Assembly (NCBI RefSeq): GCF_010748935.1
Contig: NZ_CP048796.1
Coordinates: 3,041,001-3,105,000 of the forward strand
Source: Providencia vermicola
Lineage (GTDB): Bacteria; Pseudomonadota; Gammaproteobacteria; Enterobacterales; Enterobacteriaceae
DNA: 64,000 nucleotides
Direction of reading: 5' to 3'
The translations under genes were made by a program, and so were the position numbers. The notes under the pieces were generated by a model. The model was given only the letters and a program-made list of their open reading frames with translations, did no database searches and was not told where the DNA came from. Shown in pieces: positions 16,443 to 25,943 of this stretch (the first letter of the stretch is position 1; each line of letters begins with the position of its first letter).

Positions 16443-19400
16443 TTATGCACCATCATCCGACCAATGCGGTTCATCAACAACTAATTTAATGACCCCAAAA
16501 GATGCCCCTGCATCAAAAAGATTTTTCAAATTTTTAATTGGAACGTTTGCACCACTGCCGTTAATCAAGCTTTTTCCAATTATATTCGTAATCGTCATAT
16601 CAATAGCTCTTCTCTGGGTGTGCCTAGAGGTCAATGATGGTTTATATTTAATGACATATGCCCTATCCATTTGCTGCGCAGCTTTTTTTGCTGATGCTAA
16701 ATCACCATTGTGCGTCCAATCAATATTGACTCCTTCTTTTTCTGGAACTTTACTCGGGTCAAAATTTTCCCGCGAGATGGCATATGCATAGTGCATAAGG
16801 TAAGCGCGTTCTGGTGGTCTGAATGTGGCAGAAATTCTTACATTTCCCCCTGCATCTCTTATAGCTTGTATAAAGCGGGTGACAGAGGAAGAAAAATCAG
16901 GTGTCAAGTCATTAACATCGACGCTTGTCGGAAATCGACTAACCCAGTGTACGCCACTAGGTTCTTTTATTTTTATTGTATTATCCTGTTCAGCGAAGCA
17001 TGTACAATTATTTATTAATTGTTGGCCTTCCGATATAAGTCTATTTAATCTAACAAGCAACTCATTTCTTGTTATTTTACCATCACTATTACCGTCTTTT
17101 GTGTCTATACTTTTATTCGCTTCATAAAAGTTTTTTCCACTTAATTTGTCTTTTTCTACACTGTACATAATGTAGTCGTTATCTTTACCCACAGCTTCAG
17201 GACAAAAAATATACAAATAAATATCTTCAGGAGATTTAACTCTGTTCAATATTAATTTATTGCAGAGAAAATATAGTTTCACAACATCTAGTTGCTCCAA
17301 TTCATCCATTAATGCAAGATCTTGTTTTGTATATCTTTTGTTATTAATGTTATTTATCTGAGTTATTGCTTCACCTGTAAATTGAATTAGACCTACGGCA
17401 TTATTTTTAGCAATCGAAGGATCCGAGATTATATTTTCTCTAGGTACTCCTTGATATCTTTTTTTTGTTTTTCCACTTGAATCAGTATATGGAAGTAATT
17501 TTATCACTGAAGATGAAAACGTTCTTGATGTTTCCGCTGCAATACACGCCATTAAAACATTGGCATAATCATACTTTTTCTCCTCCCCCCATAGTTCAGA
17601 ACAGATTCGTAAAATTTTTCGTCTAAATTCGCATCCTTTGGTGTTTCCAAGTTTTTCTGAAACAGTTTTACCCCATATTAATTTGACGCATTCATAATCT
17701 GTTTTAATTGCCGATAAAAAAACTAACGGATGCATATGCCACACTTCAGGACCGATTTTTTCATTAGTCACATCCTGCATCCAAACCATACTATCAAGAA
17801 ACTCTTCGCTGTAAGAACGCCATAAGGGCGCTTCTTCACTGAGTATATTTAAAAATTTTTGCCAAACACTATCGCTTTTCTTGTAATACCAATCACTAGG
17901 GTGTTTGACTATGGTTTTATTGACGATATGGGAAAACATCGGGTTATGAAAAGCGCGGCGGTATTCCTCGGGTGAGTAAGTTTCTTGTTTATCCGATTTA
18001 ATCTTATTAATTAGTCGCTGATAATTATGGGCGATAATTCCTTTTTGCGGCACAGAGGAACCCGTGATTTCGGCTTTAATATTTTCATAAACTGAGCTGA
18101 TAAATTCGACTTGGGGTTGCACATGACCATTTAAGTGGTCAAATGCATCTGCATTTGCAACTAAGGCTTTAAATCCTAACTCTGCAAGGTCGCATTGGGA
18201 AAGAAATTTTGAGTATTGGGCGATATTTTCTTTAATAAGTTGGTCTTGATGCCCCATAGCCCCGAGCTCATTTGTTTTTTTGCCTAATGCTCCGAAAGCT
18301 GACTCTTGTAATTTTTTCTTGTCAGTTTCGTTGAGCTCATTTAACGTTATTTTCGGTATTGCCCCTAAATATTCTGGTAGCAAGTAAAACTCTTTATTAT
18401 CTTTGCCTTTTTCTGTTTTTAACTCACTCAGTTTAAATATTTTTTCCCACTCAACCACGCGTTCTGTTTTTATAAAATCATCACCTTGCTTGTCCCACAG
18501 CATTAAATCGGGCAAACATTTTAAATACAGGGGCTTATCATGCCCAATCTTTTCTGGATTTTGCAAAAATTGAGGCAAATTGTCATCGGCACTAAAACAC
18601 TCTATATGGACTTGATAGCGTGAATCAATCCCTTGTTCTTTAGGCGCTTGATAGAAGCCCATATGGCCAATACTATCGCCTGCCTTAATGGTTGTTGGTG
18701 TCGTTAAACTGACCACCTTATCAAATTGCATCATTTCTTTGGCAGGGCTGACTAACTGTTGCCACCAACTCGGCTCTATCTCAGGCAAAATGTTATTGTT
18801 ATCCACCAACGTCCAACATTGGTCTCCCACGTTTAATTTTGATGTGCCTGCTATTTTTTCAATTGTCACCAAGCCATAAAGTCGCCCATTCACTGCTTTA
18901 AGCTGGCGTTGACTATCATGTTTATCCCAAGAAACAATGGAGCCTTTTGGTAGCGCGTCTAATTTGTTCTGGTCTTTATAAGTATTCGTGCCAGCAACCG
19001 CTTTCCATTCTGGTGAATAAGTCGGCAGCTTATCTTGTGTAATCCATGAGGGATTGGCTTGATAGGCGGAATATGGAGCAAGGTGCATATAGAGGGTATA
19101 AAAGTGCAGTCCGCTCTTTTGTGTTTCACCTGGTTGGATATAGTGGCGCACCAATACAAATGAACCAGATAAATTTAAATTACCGTTTTTCCAACCTAGA
19201 GGTAGATAATCTTTATTCATTCTATAGGCAACGATTTCTCCATCCGCCATACAGCGAATAGCTTGCTGCCCTTTATAAGGAATAGGGAAACTCGCCTTTT
19301 CGGTGATGGCATTACCACTTAAGGCACACCAAGGCGTAGTCGCATTGGTAATATGGATACCGCTGTGCCACATTCCATTACGACCCAACAAGTAGTTCCC

Positions 19401-19586
19401 TGTCGATTCCCCGCTCACATGCGCCATGATTTCATCTAGGTTTGAAAATTCTTGACCACGTTCATTTTTAGGGATAGGAAAAACAATCTTTATATTTTTG
19501 TTACCCAAAATTTTATTATTCTCAGTATTCTTTTTTTCTGGATTCGACACGGTACCGTTAGTTGTATTACTGTTTTTATCTGCCAT
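16443..19586 (-). CDS. Multidomain T6SS peptidoglycan-hydrolase effector (M23-like + lysozyme-like + EF-hand + M15-like)
   Basis: This 1047-residue protein has no signal peptide and lies 39 bases after vgrG copy 2, so it is probably VgrG cargo. Four parts can be read. Residues about 30-335 look like an M23/LytM barrel ('WHSGIHI' at 73-79, 'LYMHLAP', 'KAGDSIGHMG', 'YQVHIEC' near 324-330), with zinc ligands only partly kept. Residues about 640-760 resemble a lysozyme/transglycosylase fold ('LMACIAAETSRTFS' with its Glu, then 'NAVGLIQFTGEAI'). Residues 831-842 are a canonical EF-hand loop (DGNSDGKITRNE). Residues about 880-1047 resemble M15 zinc peptidases ('SRHTQRRAIDM' giving His989 and Asp996, and 'DEPHWSDDG' giving His1041). 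A peptidoglycan-degrading effector is well supported. Which domains are active is inference. Confidence 0.85.
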   Translation of the reverse strand: MADKNSNTTNGTVSNPEKKNTENNKILGNKNIKIVFPIPKNERGQEFSNLDEIMAHVSGESTGNYLLGRNGMWHSGIHITNATTPWCALSGNAITEKASFPIPYKGQQAIRCMADGEIVAYRMNKDYLPLGWKNGNLNLSGSFVLVRHYIQPGETQKSGLHFYTLYMHLAPYSAYQANPSWITQDKLPTYSPEWKAVAGTNTYKDQNKLDALPKGSIVSWDKHDSQRQLKAVNGRLYGLVTIEKIAGTSKLNVGDQCWTLVDNNNILPEIEPSWWQQLVSPAKEMMQFDKVVSLTTPTTIKAGDSIGHMGFYQAPKEQGIDSRYQVHIECFSADDNLPQFLQNPEKIGHDKPLYLKCLPDLMLWDKQGDDFIKTERVVEWEKIFKLSELKTEKGKDNKEFYLLPEYLGAIPKITLNELNETDKKKLQESAFGALGKKTNELGAMGHQDQLIKENIAQYSKFLSQCDLAELGFKALVANADAFDHLNGHVQPQVEFISSVYENIKAEITGSSVPQKGIIAHNYQRLINKIKSDKQETYSPEEYRRAFHNPMFSHIVNKTIVKHPSDWYYKKSDSVWQKFLNILSEEAPLWRSYSEEFLDSMVWMQDVTNEKIGPEVWHMHPLVFLSAIKTDYECVKLIWGKTVSEKLGNTKGCEFRRKILRICSELWGEEKKYDYANVLMACIAAETSRTFSSSVIKLLPYTDSSGKTKKRYQGVPRENIISDPSIAKNNAVGLIQFTGEAITQINNINNKRYTKQDLALMDELEQLDVVKLYFLCNKLILNRVKSPEDIYLYIFCPEAVGKDNDYIMYSVEKDKLSGKNFYEANKSIDTKDGNSDGKITRNELLVRLNRLISEGQQLINNCTCFAEQDNTIKIKEPSGVHWVSRFPTSVDVNDLTPDFSSSVTRFIQAIRDAGGNVRISATFRPPERAYLMHYAYAISRENFDPSKVPEKEGVNIDWTHNGDLASAKKAAQQMDRAYVIKYKPSLTSRHTQRRAIDMTITNIIGKSLINGSGANVPIKNLKNLFDAGASFGVIKLVVDEPHWSDDGA

Positions 19587-19625
19587 TACAATTCCTTAAA
19601 TACTCGTTGATTTTTAACCATCCCC

Positions 19626-21983
19626 TTAATCATGCAATGGGTGCTTTGTCACTAACTTCTGTATTTCAATGTCCGTCACATCAAACTGCAATGTTTCACA
19701 TGCGATATCGCTTCCAGATCCTGGAACAAGGTAATTCGCGGCTTTGATGATGTAATCGCCTGATGAACCATGTTCAACACCTTGTCCGCTCAATTTTAGG
19801 TATGAGCCGCCGCCGTTAAGGGTCAGGGTTTGCGGTGTCGATATCACAATTTCATCTTCGCTGCTGGTGATGGTGATTTGCTGCTGGGCAAACAACTCCA
19901 TCGTATTGTGTTGGGCACTAATTTCCACAGCGCCTTGGTTTGCAATGATTTTCACTTCTTCTTTGTGTGCAAATAACCCTAATGCTTTTTCAACAGCGAC
20001 GGATAAGTTTTGCATCGCGCCCATATCAAGATGCTGCCCTGCGTTAACCATCGTGTTACCTAAACTATTTAATTGAAGGTGTTCACCAGACGTTAATGCA
20101 ATTCCTTGCGGCGCACTGGCAAGTAACACGGCGGATTGTAACTGCTGTAAACGAGAATCTAAGAGGTCGATTTGCGATTGAACATCTGCGGCGAGTGCAC
20201 TCGCTTTTTCCGCTGTTTGAGACAATGTTTGCATCTGTTGGTTAGCTTGCTGGATTTGCTGCACCGCTTGGGTCATGTCCAGTACATCCCCTTGAGCTTT
20301 TGATTGCTCATCTGCACTGATAAACACCCCTTTTCCTGCGCGGATTGCACCGTGTTCGTCAGTACGTAATTCAAACCCTGCTCCGCGCTGTTCTCGCTGC
20401 GCATTAACCAAGTGACCTAGATTGAGTTGGGTCTTGCCATACTCCGTCGCCAGTTTGATATGTTCTTCCTGACGCTTATCTTCCATGCGCAGTTTGTTAT
20501 TGGCTGGGGTTCTCAGCACATTGCGGGTATGATTATCGCGTGTTACGTGATCGGGATGTTCAGAGTCATGCTGCGCATAAGCAATATACGGTCGGTCAAG
20601 GTCACCACCGTCAAATTGCACCGACACTTCAGTCCCATCCAATAAAGGTGCATGCCATCCATAGGTATCACCTGCATAAGGCTTGGCTAAACGTAGCCAT
20701 AAATAAGCAAATCCCGCCTCAGACGACTCTCTATCAAAATCCAATTTCACTCGATAGCGCCCGAATTCATCGAGCCACGCATAGGTATCGCCTTTTTCGC
20801 TACTTTCTACTCGCGCGGGCAATGTTCCGGCAATGATAGGCCGAGGGAGTAAAGGAGGTCGGAAGCATAAGGTTTCACGGTAGAGTTGCCCGGTAAACTG
20901 CACCTGAAGGCTAGCATCTCGAGCGCCATGATGGCGAACATGGGTGATTAACACACCGTCTTTCGCCAGCTGAGGAAAGACACCAGTCATTTCTAAGACT
21001 TGACCAGGCGCCAGCATTGGGCTGGTCGACTGCCCCGACACCCACGATTGGGCATTAAGAATGCGTTCATGGCGTAGTTGAGAAAAAAAGGCACCACTTT
21101 CTGGGGTATCAATATCACCGACATTCAAGAAAGGTTCCGCATAGTGGTACACTTCCCCTGTAGTGACTCCCTCAAACCCTGAAATTGCTTCAGTGCTATC
21201 TTGAGGCGTTAATGCCTGACGGTAGTTATAATCACGGGTTGCGACCCCCTCACTAACCACCTGATGCGAAATTTGCAATCCCCAGACACTGTCTTGCCCA
21301 TTGTCACTCATACCTGATTCATGGCGATAAGGCAGTGAGACGCCAAACTGGTAGTGTTCTTGGGCGTCATGGAAAATCACTTTATCCAATTCTAATTGAG
21401 TGTCCATTTCCATACGCCAATAAATGCCGACTTCAGCAAGAAGTCGTTGAATAAAGGCTAAATCCGTTTCCCGCCACTGGGTAATCAGTTCTCTGACCGG
21501 ATATTCACGAGAAAGCTGAAACTCAAAGTCTGCCCCCTCCAAACCATGACGGCGCAGTACTTTTTCAACCACTTCCGTGACCGATTGATTTAAATACACT
21601 TCACTGCGTTTGGTGTACTGAAGTAAGGCAATACGTGGCATTAATATCAAGCTGTACCGCGTTTCATCCGTAGACGTTTTCAGGTGTTTGAATTCACTGA
21701 TAATCCCATACACCGTTCGTACCGATTGATTAGGAAAACTGGGCAATAATGACGTTTGATAGGTAAAGGCCCCCGACTTCAGTAACATCTGCTCGGGAGT
21801 GATATGTGCATTGCTGCACGTTACTGTCACTTCATACCGCCAAGGTTGACTGAGGGCCTCTTCAGATTCAAAGCTCAGTACATCTAAGAAATCAGAACAG
21901 TCCTGAACCGTTAAATGATAACGGGCGTGAGAAACTGCGTTCTTCACCGTTTGTGTTAATGCATTGATGACTGAATTAGGCAT
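19626..21983 (-). CDS. vgrG: T6SS spike protein VgrG (TssI), copy 2
   Basis: This 785-residue VgrG has the same layout as copy 1: gp27-like part, gp5 OB-fold ('YAWLDEFGRYRVKLDFD'), 'HDSEHPDHVTRDNHTRNVL', a coiled stretch rich in Gln ('QQIQQANQQMQTLSQTAEK') and a DUF2345 needle. The last 50 residues ('SDIACETLQFDVTDIEIQKL') differ entirely from copy 1, consistent with a different cargo or adaptor. It lies between tssL and the large peptidoglycan-hydrolase effector, and no adaptor gene intervenes. The effector may therefore dock directly on this needle. Confidence 0.93.
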   Translation of the reverse strand: MPNSVINALTQTVKNAVSHARYHLTVQDCSDFLDVLSFESEEALSQPWRYEVTVTCSNAHITPEQMLLKSGAFTYQTSLLPSFPNQSVRTVYGIISEFKHLKTSTDETRYSLILMPRIALLQYTKRSEVYLNQSVTEVVEKVLRRHGLEGADFEFQLSREYPVRELITQWRETDLAFIQRLLAEVGIYWRMEMDTQLELDKVIFHDAQEHYQFGVSLPYRHESGMSDNGQDSVWGLQISHQVVSEGVATRDYNYRQALTPQDSTEAISGFEGVTTGEVYHYAEPFLNVGDIDTPESGAFFSQLRHERILNAQSWVSGQSTSPMLAPGQVLEMTGVFPQLAKDGVLITHVRHHGARDASLQVQFTGQLYRETLCFRPPLLPRPIIAGTLPARVESSEKGDTYAWLDEFGRYRVKLDFDRESSEAGFAYLWLRLAKPYAGDTYGWHAPLLDGTEVSVQFDGGDLDRPYIAYAQHDSEHPDHVTRDNHTRNVLRTPANNKLRMEDKRQEEHIKLATEYGKTQLNLGHLVNAQREQRGAGFELRTDEHGAIRAGKGVFISADEQSKAQGDVLDMTQAVQQIQQANQQMQTLSQTAEKASALAADVQSQIDLLDSRLQQLQSAVLLASAPQGIALTSGEHLQLNSLGNTMVNAGQHLDMGAMQNLSVAVEKALGLFAHKEEVKIIANQGAVEISAQHNTMELFAQQQITITSSEDEIVISTPQTLTLNGGGSYLKLSGQGVEHGSSGDYIIKAANYLVPGSGSDIACETLQFDVTDIEIQKLVTKHPLHD

Positions 21984-22032
21984 ATTCTATTCCCTCAGAA
22001 ATGGACACGAAGTGAAAGTAAAGACGAGGCGA

Positions 22033-22686
22033 TTACACTACTGACAACAATTGATTGAGCCATGTTTGACCGCCCCAAGTGATGGCGGTAATACCAATAA
22101 GCAACAATGCACTCCAAAACCCGAAAGAGCGCATCAATTTTAGACTGGATTTTTGATGATACTGGATAACTAACGGCAAAGTAGACTCCGGCGGTGATAT
22201 CTGTGCAGTCAGTTTATCCATTAATAATTTTCGCTCGGGACTTAGCGCTTCAGTTGTAGCCTCGTGGGCGCTAAAACCGAGCATTAAGACTCGATGGAAG
22301 CAGGTTAATACGGCATCGTTCGGTTGAGCCTGCCCCAACACTGAGCGAATACGATCCCATAATGCTTCCCCTGCATCCAACGATGAAAAATAGCGCGCTT
22401 GTAAGGGGGCAACTCGCCAAGCATAGAATGCGTCACCTTCTTCATCACCCCGAGCCAATAGTTCCATCGCGGTTTTATCCAATAATGCACACTGTGCATA
22501 GATAATGTGCTCAATATTCTCGGAAGCTAGTTTTGTTTGGCCCAATGCACTTTTTACGACATCAATTTGTTGACAACACGTATCGTAAAGGGACTCTGAA
22601 TCGTGGTCATACCGACCGTATTTTAGCTGGGTCACCATCAACCAGGTTTTTGCCATGAGTTTATCGATATCGATGTATTGGTTCAT
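22033..22686 (-). CDS. tssL: T6SS inner-membrane protein TssL (DotU-like)
   Basis: This 217-residue protein has a soluble DotU domain ('IDKLMAKTWLMVTQLKYG', 'YAQCALLDKTAMELLARGD', 'ARYFSSLDAGEALWDRI') and one C-terminal transmembrane helix (about residues 188-210). It lacks the OmpA-like peptidoglycan-binding extension seen in some TssL proteins, so it belongs to the short class. TssL is an inner-membrane anchor that binds TssM and TssK. The start overlaps the end of tssK by four bases, so translation is coupled. Confidence 0.92.
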   Translation of the reverse strand: MNQYIDIDKLMAKTWLMVTQLKYGRYDHDSESLYDTCCQQIDVVKSALGQTKLASENIEHIIYAQCALLDKTAMELLARGDEEGDAFYAWRVAPLQARYFSSLDAGEALWDRIRSVLGQAQPNDAVLTCFHRVLMLGFSAHEATTEALSPERKLLMDKLTAQISPPESTLPLVIQYHQKSSLKLMRSFGFWSALLLIGITAITWGGQTWLNQLLSVV

Positions 22687-24032
22687 GAGCGTAATACCGC
22701 AAACAGTTCTAGCTCTAAGAAACCAAATAAAGATGGCACATACAGCATACAGACACCTTCTTCCAACATTTCACGCATCTCCGGAGCCTCCATATCCAGC
22801 GCAAAGTATTGGTTTTCCATGCGCACAGGGAGTGCCGCAGGCACTCGGTCAACCGGTGTGAGTGGAATACCATTTAATGCTTTACTGTAAAGTGTATTAA
22901 CCGTATCAGGCGCACCAATTTTGCACAGCGTTGGGAATTTTTCGGCAATTTCCCACGCGGTTTTATCAGAACGAACAGACAGATAAAAATCCGCTTCCTC
23001 TCTAAGCCTGAGGTCATGCAATGAAGCTCGCCAAGTTTGTGGGTCTGGGTGCGTCATTTCAAGCGCAATCACGCGTGAAGGCAAGCTGGTTTCTAACAAG
23101 GTACTGAGCAAGTCAAACAAAGGTGGGAACGTATTTTCTAGGTCGTCATGGACATAGGCAGGAATGGTTGCAAGATCATGCTCTAACGAAAAGGTTAATA
23201 AACTCCCCGCCAGACGCGTCAATTCAGCCCAAATGATTTCAGGGTGGCGCTGTGGGTAGCGTTCATAATTCATCAGAACATTAGCATGGGAGTTTAAGGC
23301 GTTTAACAACCAAAATAAGGAAACATCAGCGACGGCAAAATCGGCTAAACGCTCATTGCTTTCTCGACGCATTGCCATCAGTCGTTGGCAACGAGAGCGT
23401 ATTTGCCGATTCAGCAAGGCTAACCGTTCTTGTAGCTCTCGACTCGCAGAAAATTGAGTCATCGGAGGAATAAACTTTCTATCTATAATCCACCCTCCCT
23501 GACCATCACGAGTTAGACGCGCAATGGGACACGTTTGCCAAGCTTCATTATTTTCATGTTGAAAACGAATAGCGATATTAAAGCGAGCAACGGCCATGGA
23601 TTCATCATCTTGACCAAATAAGTCCGACACATTCACCCACTCTTCACGATAGCGTAACGCGCGTTCTGAAAAAGCCCCTTTTTTTTGAACATTCACGATC
23701 CCTTGCTGGAGAAGTGGCAATGCTAACACAATAACAAGACTGTCTGTTTGAGATAACGCGGCTGAATTTAATTCTCGGGGCTCAGGAGTGATATCACTGA
23801 CTTGCGTATCGACTAATGCCCCATCAGGTAACCATGCCCTTAATTGGTGAACTTGTAAACGACCAGACGACAAGAGCGATTCGTCAAGTTCCACTTTTTC
23901 TATCCCCCAAGTAAAGGGAGAGGATAAACCTGAAACACCTTGGTTTGTAAAGTCTTCCCACTGAGCTTGTTGTTGAAATTGTTGCGGAGAGAGCAATGCC
24001 CCTTCATTCCATAATGGGCGGTAAATTTTCAT
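22683..24032 (-). CDS. tssK: T6SS baseplate-to-membrane linker TssK
   Basis: This 449-residue protein opens 'MKIYRPLWNEGALLSPQQFQ', the classical TssK start, followed by 'QWEDFTNQGV' and 'WGIEKVELDESLLSSGRL'. The C-terminal head contains 'YFALDMEAPEM' and ends 'LFGFLELELFAVLRS'. Length is normal for the family. Trimers of TssK connect the baseplate wedges to TssL and TssM. A Shine-Dalgarno AAGGA sits about seven bases before the start. It is the first intact T6SS gene of the operon in this window. Upstream sequence is not an intact T6SS gene. Confidence 0.93.
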   Translation of the reverse strand: MKIYRPLWNEGALLSPQQFQQQAQWEDFTNQGVSGLSSPFTWGIEKVELDESLLSSGRLQVHQLRAWLPDGALVDTQVSDITPEPRELNSAALSQTDSLVIVLALPLLQQGIVNVQKKGAFSERALRYREEWVNVSDLFGQDDESMAVARFNIAIRFQHENNEAWQTCPIARLTRDGQGGWIIDRKFIPPMTQFSASRELQERLALLNRQIRSRCQRLMAMRRESNERLADFAVADVSLFWLLNALNSHANVLMNYERYPQRHPEIIWAELTRLAGSLLTFSLEHDLATIPAYVHDDLENTFPPLFDLLSTLLETSLPSRVIALEMTHPDPQTWRASLHDLRLREEADFYLSVRSDKTAWEIAEKFPTLCKIGAPDTVNTLYSKALNGIPLTPVDRVPAALPVRMENQYFALDMEAPEMREMLEEGVCMLYVPSLFGFLELELFAVLRS

Positions 24033-24864
24033 TTTATGATCCTTTTAAGCAAAGATAATCGGCATGTTAACTCGTTTTTCTAATGCGACACGAAGGTGAG
24101 ATAGGCGTTCAACAACTCTCGAAAATGAAATATTTCTAATATTTTGATACGCTACCGCCCTTAGCTGTCACCCAAAGCCCATAAGGTTAAAATAATCTAT
24201 TGTTGTCCAAACAAATCAATCCAGATTAATAAAAATGCCATTTTAAAACGTCCGCCCCCCATCAAATGATGAATTCGATTGATAGACAAACTAAGATTAA
24301 ACGACCATATCCTAAATACACTATTCAAATTATAGGGATTAACGGATAAGCCAGCAATTATTTTTATTAATTTACCTTATGTGACGATAAATACGCATAA
24401 TAAGCGTTATAGACTAGCTGAACTAGAAATAAAATGTATTGTAAGGTAACAGAATGAAATACTCTGGAGTGAAGACGAACTTAAGAAGGTATGTTAGCGC
24501 ATTCAATGCTGTGTTGTATGTTATCAATTAGAAAAGTAACGTAAGAAAATTTAATATATTATACCTATACTATGAGTGAAGAATGTTTCTTTCCAGTTTC
24601 TCAATACGATGCTTACTTTCATGATTCGCCTCAGTATTGCGTGATAAGCATCAGAGATAGATGGGATAACGAAGCCAGTATGTAGAAAATGATGATCGAC
24701 TTTATCGGTGATTTTGTCTAACTCTTCCGCTATAAGCCCAGTAGAATTCACTCATGTAATAGGTTCAAACGCATATAGAAATAACTGTTTTTCAATGCGT
24801 TTTCTTGGTTTCATAACAATCTAACAATCCCCTCTTTAATTTAGAGATTTAGCAGAGCAATTAA

Positions 24865-25083
24865 TACAGGCTTGACCGACAGAGACTAGTAGCGGAGGTA
24901 GCTAGGCAACTGAACAACACTTACCGGACGCAATCCGTGGAAAATTCAGCACGTAACGATTTTGGGCAATATATCAGTGATATTGTTGATACTTTAATCG
25001 ACATCATTCCCTTGTCACCACTGATAAAAAATACGATTAGTACAGTCAAAAATAGCATCGTATCTGTTGCTAAATCCCTGTAG
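24865..25083 (+). pseudogene. 3' fragment of an unidentified gene
   Basis: A frame of 72 sense codons without a credible start ends at TAG 25083. Its tail is well-formed protein: 'NDFGQYISDIVDTLIDIIPL' followed by 'SPLIKNTISTVKNSIVSVA'. That is an amphipathic helix pair typical of the C-terminus of a larger protein. Upstream of the fragment the frame is closed by stops. I read it as the surviving end of a deleted gene at the border of the mobile region. The family is not recognised. Confidence 0.35.
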
Positions 25084-25115
25084 AGCCTGTTCTTTTAACT
25101 TCTTACGTTAACTCA

Positions 25116-25133
25116 CCGTTTAACCTTGCCGTA
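25116..25133 (+). repeat. Direct repeat, copy 1
   Basis: The 18-base string CCGTTTAACCTTGCCGTA recurs at 25944-25961 with a single C/T difference. Similarity extends a few bases to the left (GTTAACTCA versus GTAACATCC). The two copies are 828 bases apart and bracket the small ORF at 25239-25424 and the GGTCA palindrome array. Confidence 0.6.
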
Positions 25134-25238
25134 AATCCCTGCTGTAATTTTGTTGTGATTTTGTTTCAATCTTGCTGCTCATAATAGATAACCTATTGAT
25201 ATATTAGGTAACACATATTTGCATCACGGTAACTTATA

Positions 25239-25424
25239 CTAAATAGTAACTATCTGCGCCCCTGTTAGCTGATAACCATTAAACCATTCATAGCGACCTG
25301 TAACCGTGGCTTTGTTTTCTTTCTGGCAGGTCATTAGCTCCAGCGCGTTAATATGGAATGCCACTAGATTTAATGGGTACGGGCTACGCTTGTCACTCTC
25401 CGCCTGAATAGTCATTGTGGCCAT
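25239..25424 (-). CDS. Small phage-like hypothetical protein
   Basis: This is a 61-residue frame with a good ribosome-binding site (CAGG seven to eight bases before the ATG). The protein contains 'SPYPLNLVAFHINALELM' and ends 'YEWFNGYQLTGAQIVTI'. Short proteins of this character are common in enterobacterial prophages and satellites, but I cannot assign a function. It stands alone between two copies of a direct repeat and within the mobile-DNA block. It may be a leftover of a replication or control module. Confidence 0.45.
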   Translation of the reverse strand: MATMTIQAESDKRSPYPLNLVAFHINALELMTCQKENKATVTGRYEWFNGYQLTGAQIVTI

Positions 25425-25762
25425 AACTTTACCTGTGCGGTTCTAACTCTCTCAGAGGCTTTTATTACCGTTCCTGACGTGTTGATCCTGATTGATTTCG
25501 CTTTTCTCATTTTTGGTTTATTCATCTTGATACCATCACAATATAAGCCATCGGTTAAAATATAATTCAGGTAGGATTCTGTGTGTATAGGTAATCAATC
25601 TAATTATCAGAGGTGATCGAAACGTTAATTTAACCATGATGATACGGGATTATCCTGTATATGGCTATAACCTGTTGATTATACTTAATTCCGTTAAAAC
25701 GACGGAATCAAAATACAACTAATTGATAACGTTTAATTCAGTCACAAAACCAGATTAACGCT

Positions 25763-25887
25763 CATTGGTCATCGTTTCAGTGACCAATGGTAAGAGGTGG
25801 CAACACATTGTTTTTATTGCGAGAGGTCACAGTGACCACTAACCTTGTCACAACTCATTGATGTAACTACTAACGGTCAAATTGATC
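25763..25887. repeat. Cluster of three GGTCA/TGACC palindromes
   Basis: Three related inverted repeats lie within 125 bases. CATTGGTCA and TGACCAATG (25763-25771 and 25781-25789) have a 9-base spacer. GGTCAC-A-GTGACC lies at 25825-25837. A looser GGTCAA-A-TTGATC lies at 25875-25887. The shared half-site GGTCA suggests a protein-binding array (operator or origin iterons) in the mobile block. No gene uses it obviously, because flanking ORFs are short or broken. Confidence 0.55.
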
Positions 25888-25943
25888 GCCAGAAACCTCA
25901 CCGTAATCTCACCGTTATCGGCTTAATCCTCCCCGTAACATCC

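Larger units (their letters stand above)
24033..25238. other. Gene-poor stretch upstream of tssK with decayed coding fragments
   Basis: No intact gene is convincing here. On the minus strand the bases just before tssK (24050-24160) form an open tail ending in TAA 15 bases before the tssK start ('VVERLSHLRVALEKRV'). It looks like the 3' end of a former upstream gene, but an in-frame TGA appears about 45 codons upstream of that TAA. A minus-strand frame at 24551-24751 (66 codons) has no recognisable family and no good ribosome site. A plus-strand fragment ends at 25083 and is listed separately. The region is AT-rich and separates the T6SS genes from the mobile-element block. Confidence 0.5.

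Noticed and set aside
24551-24751. Minus-strand frame of 66 codons in the region upstream of tssK
   Set aside because: No family resemblance and no good ribosome site; kept only as part of the decayed intergenic description.
24885-24905. TAGCGGAGGTAG as a possible second attachment site copied from the tRNA-Ser 3' end
   Set aside because: Only about eight bases (GCGGAGG) agree with TGGCGGAGGAGGAGAG; too short to support an att repeat.
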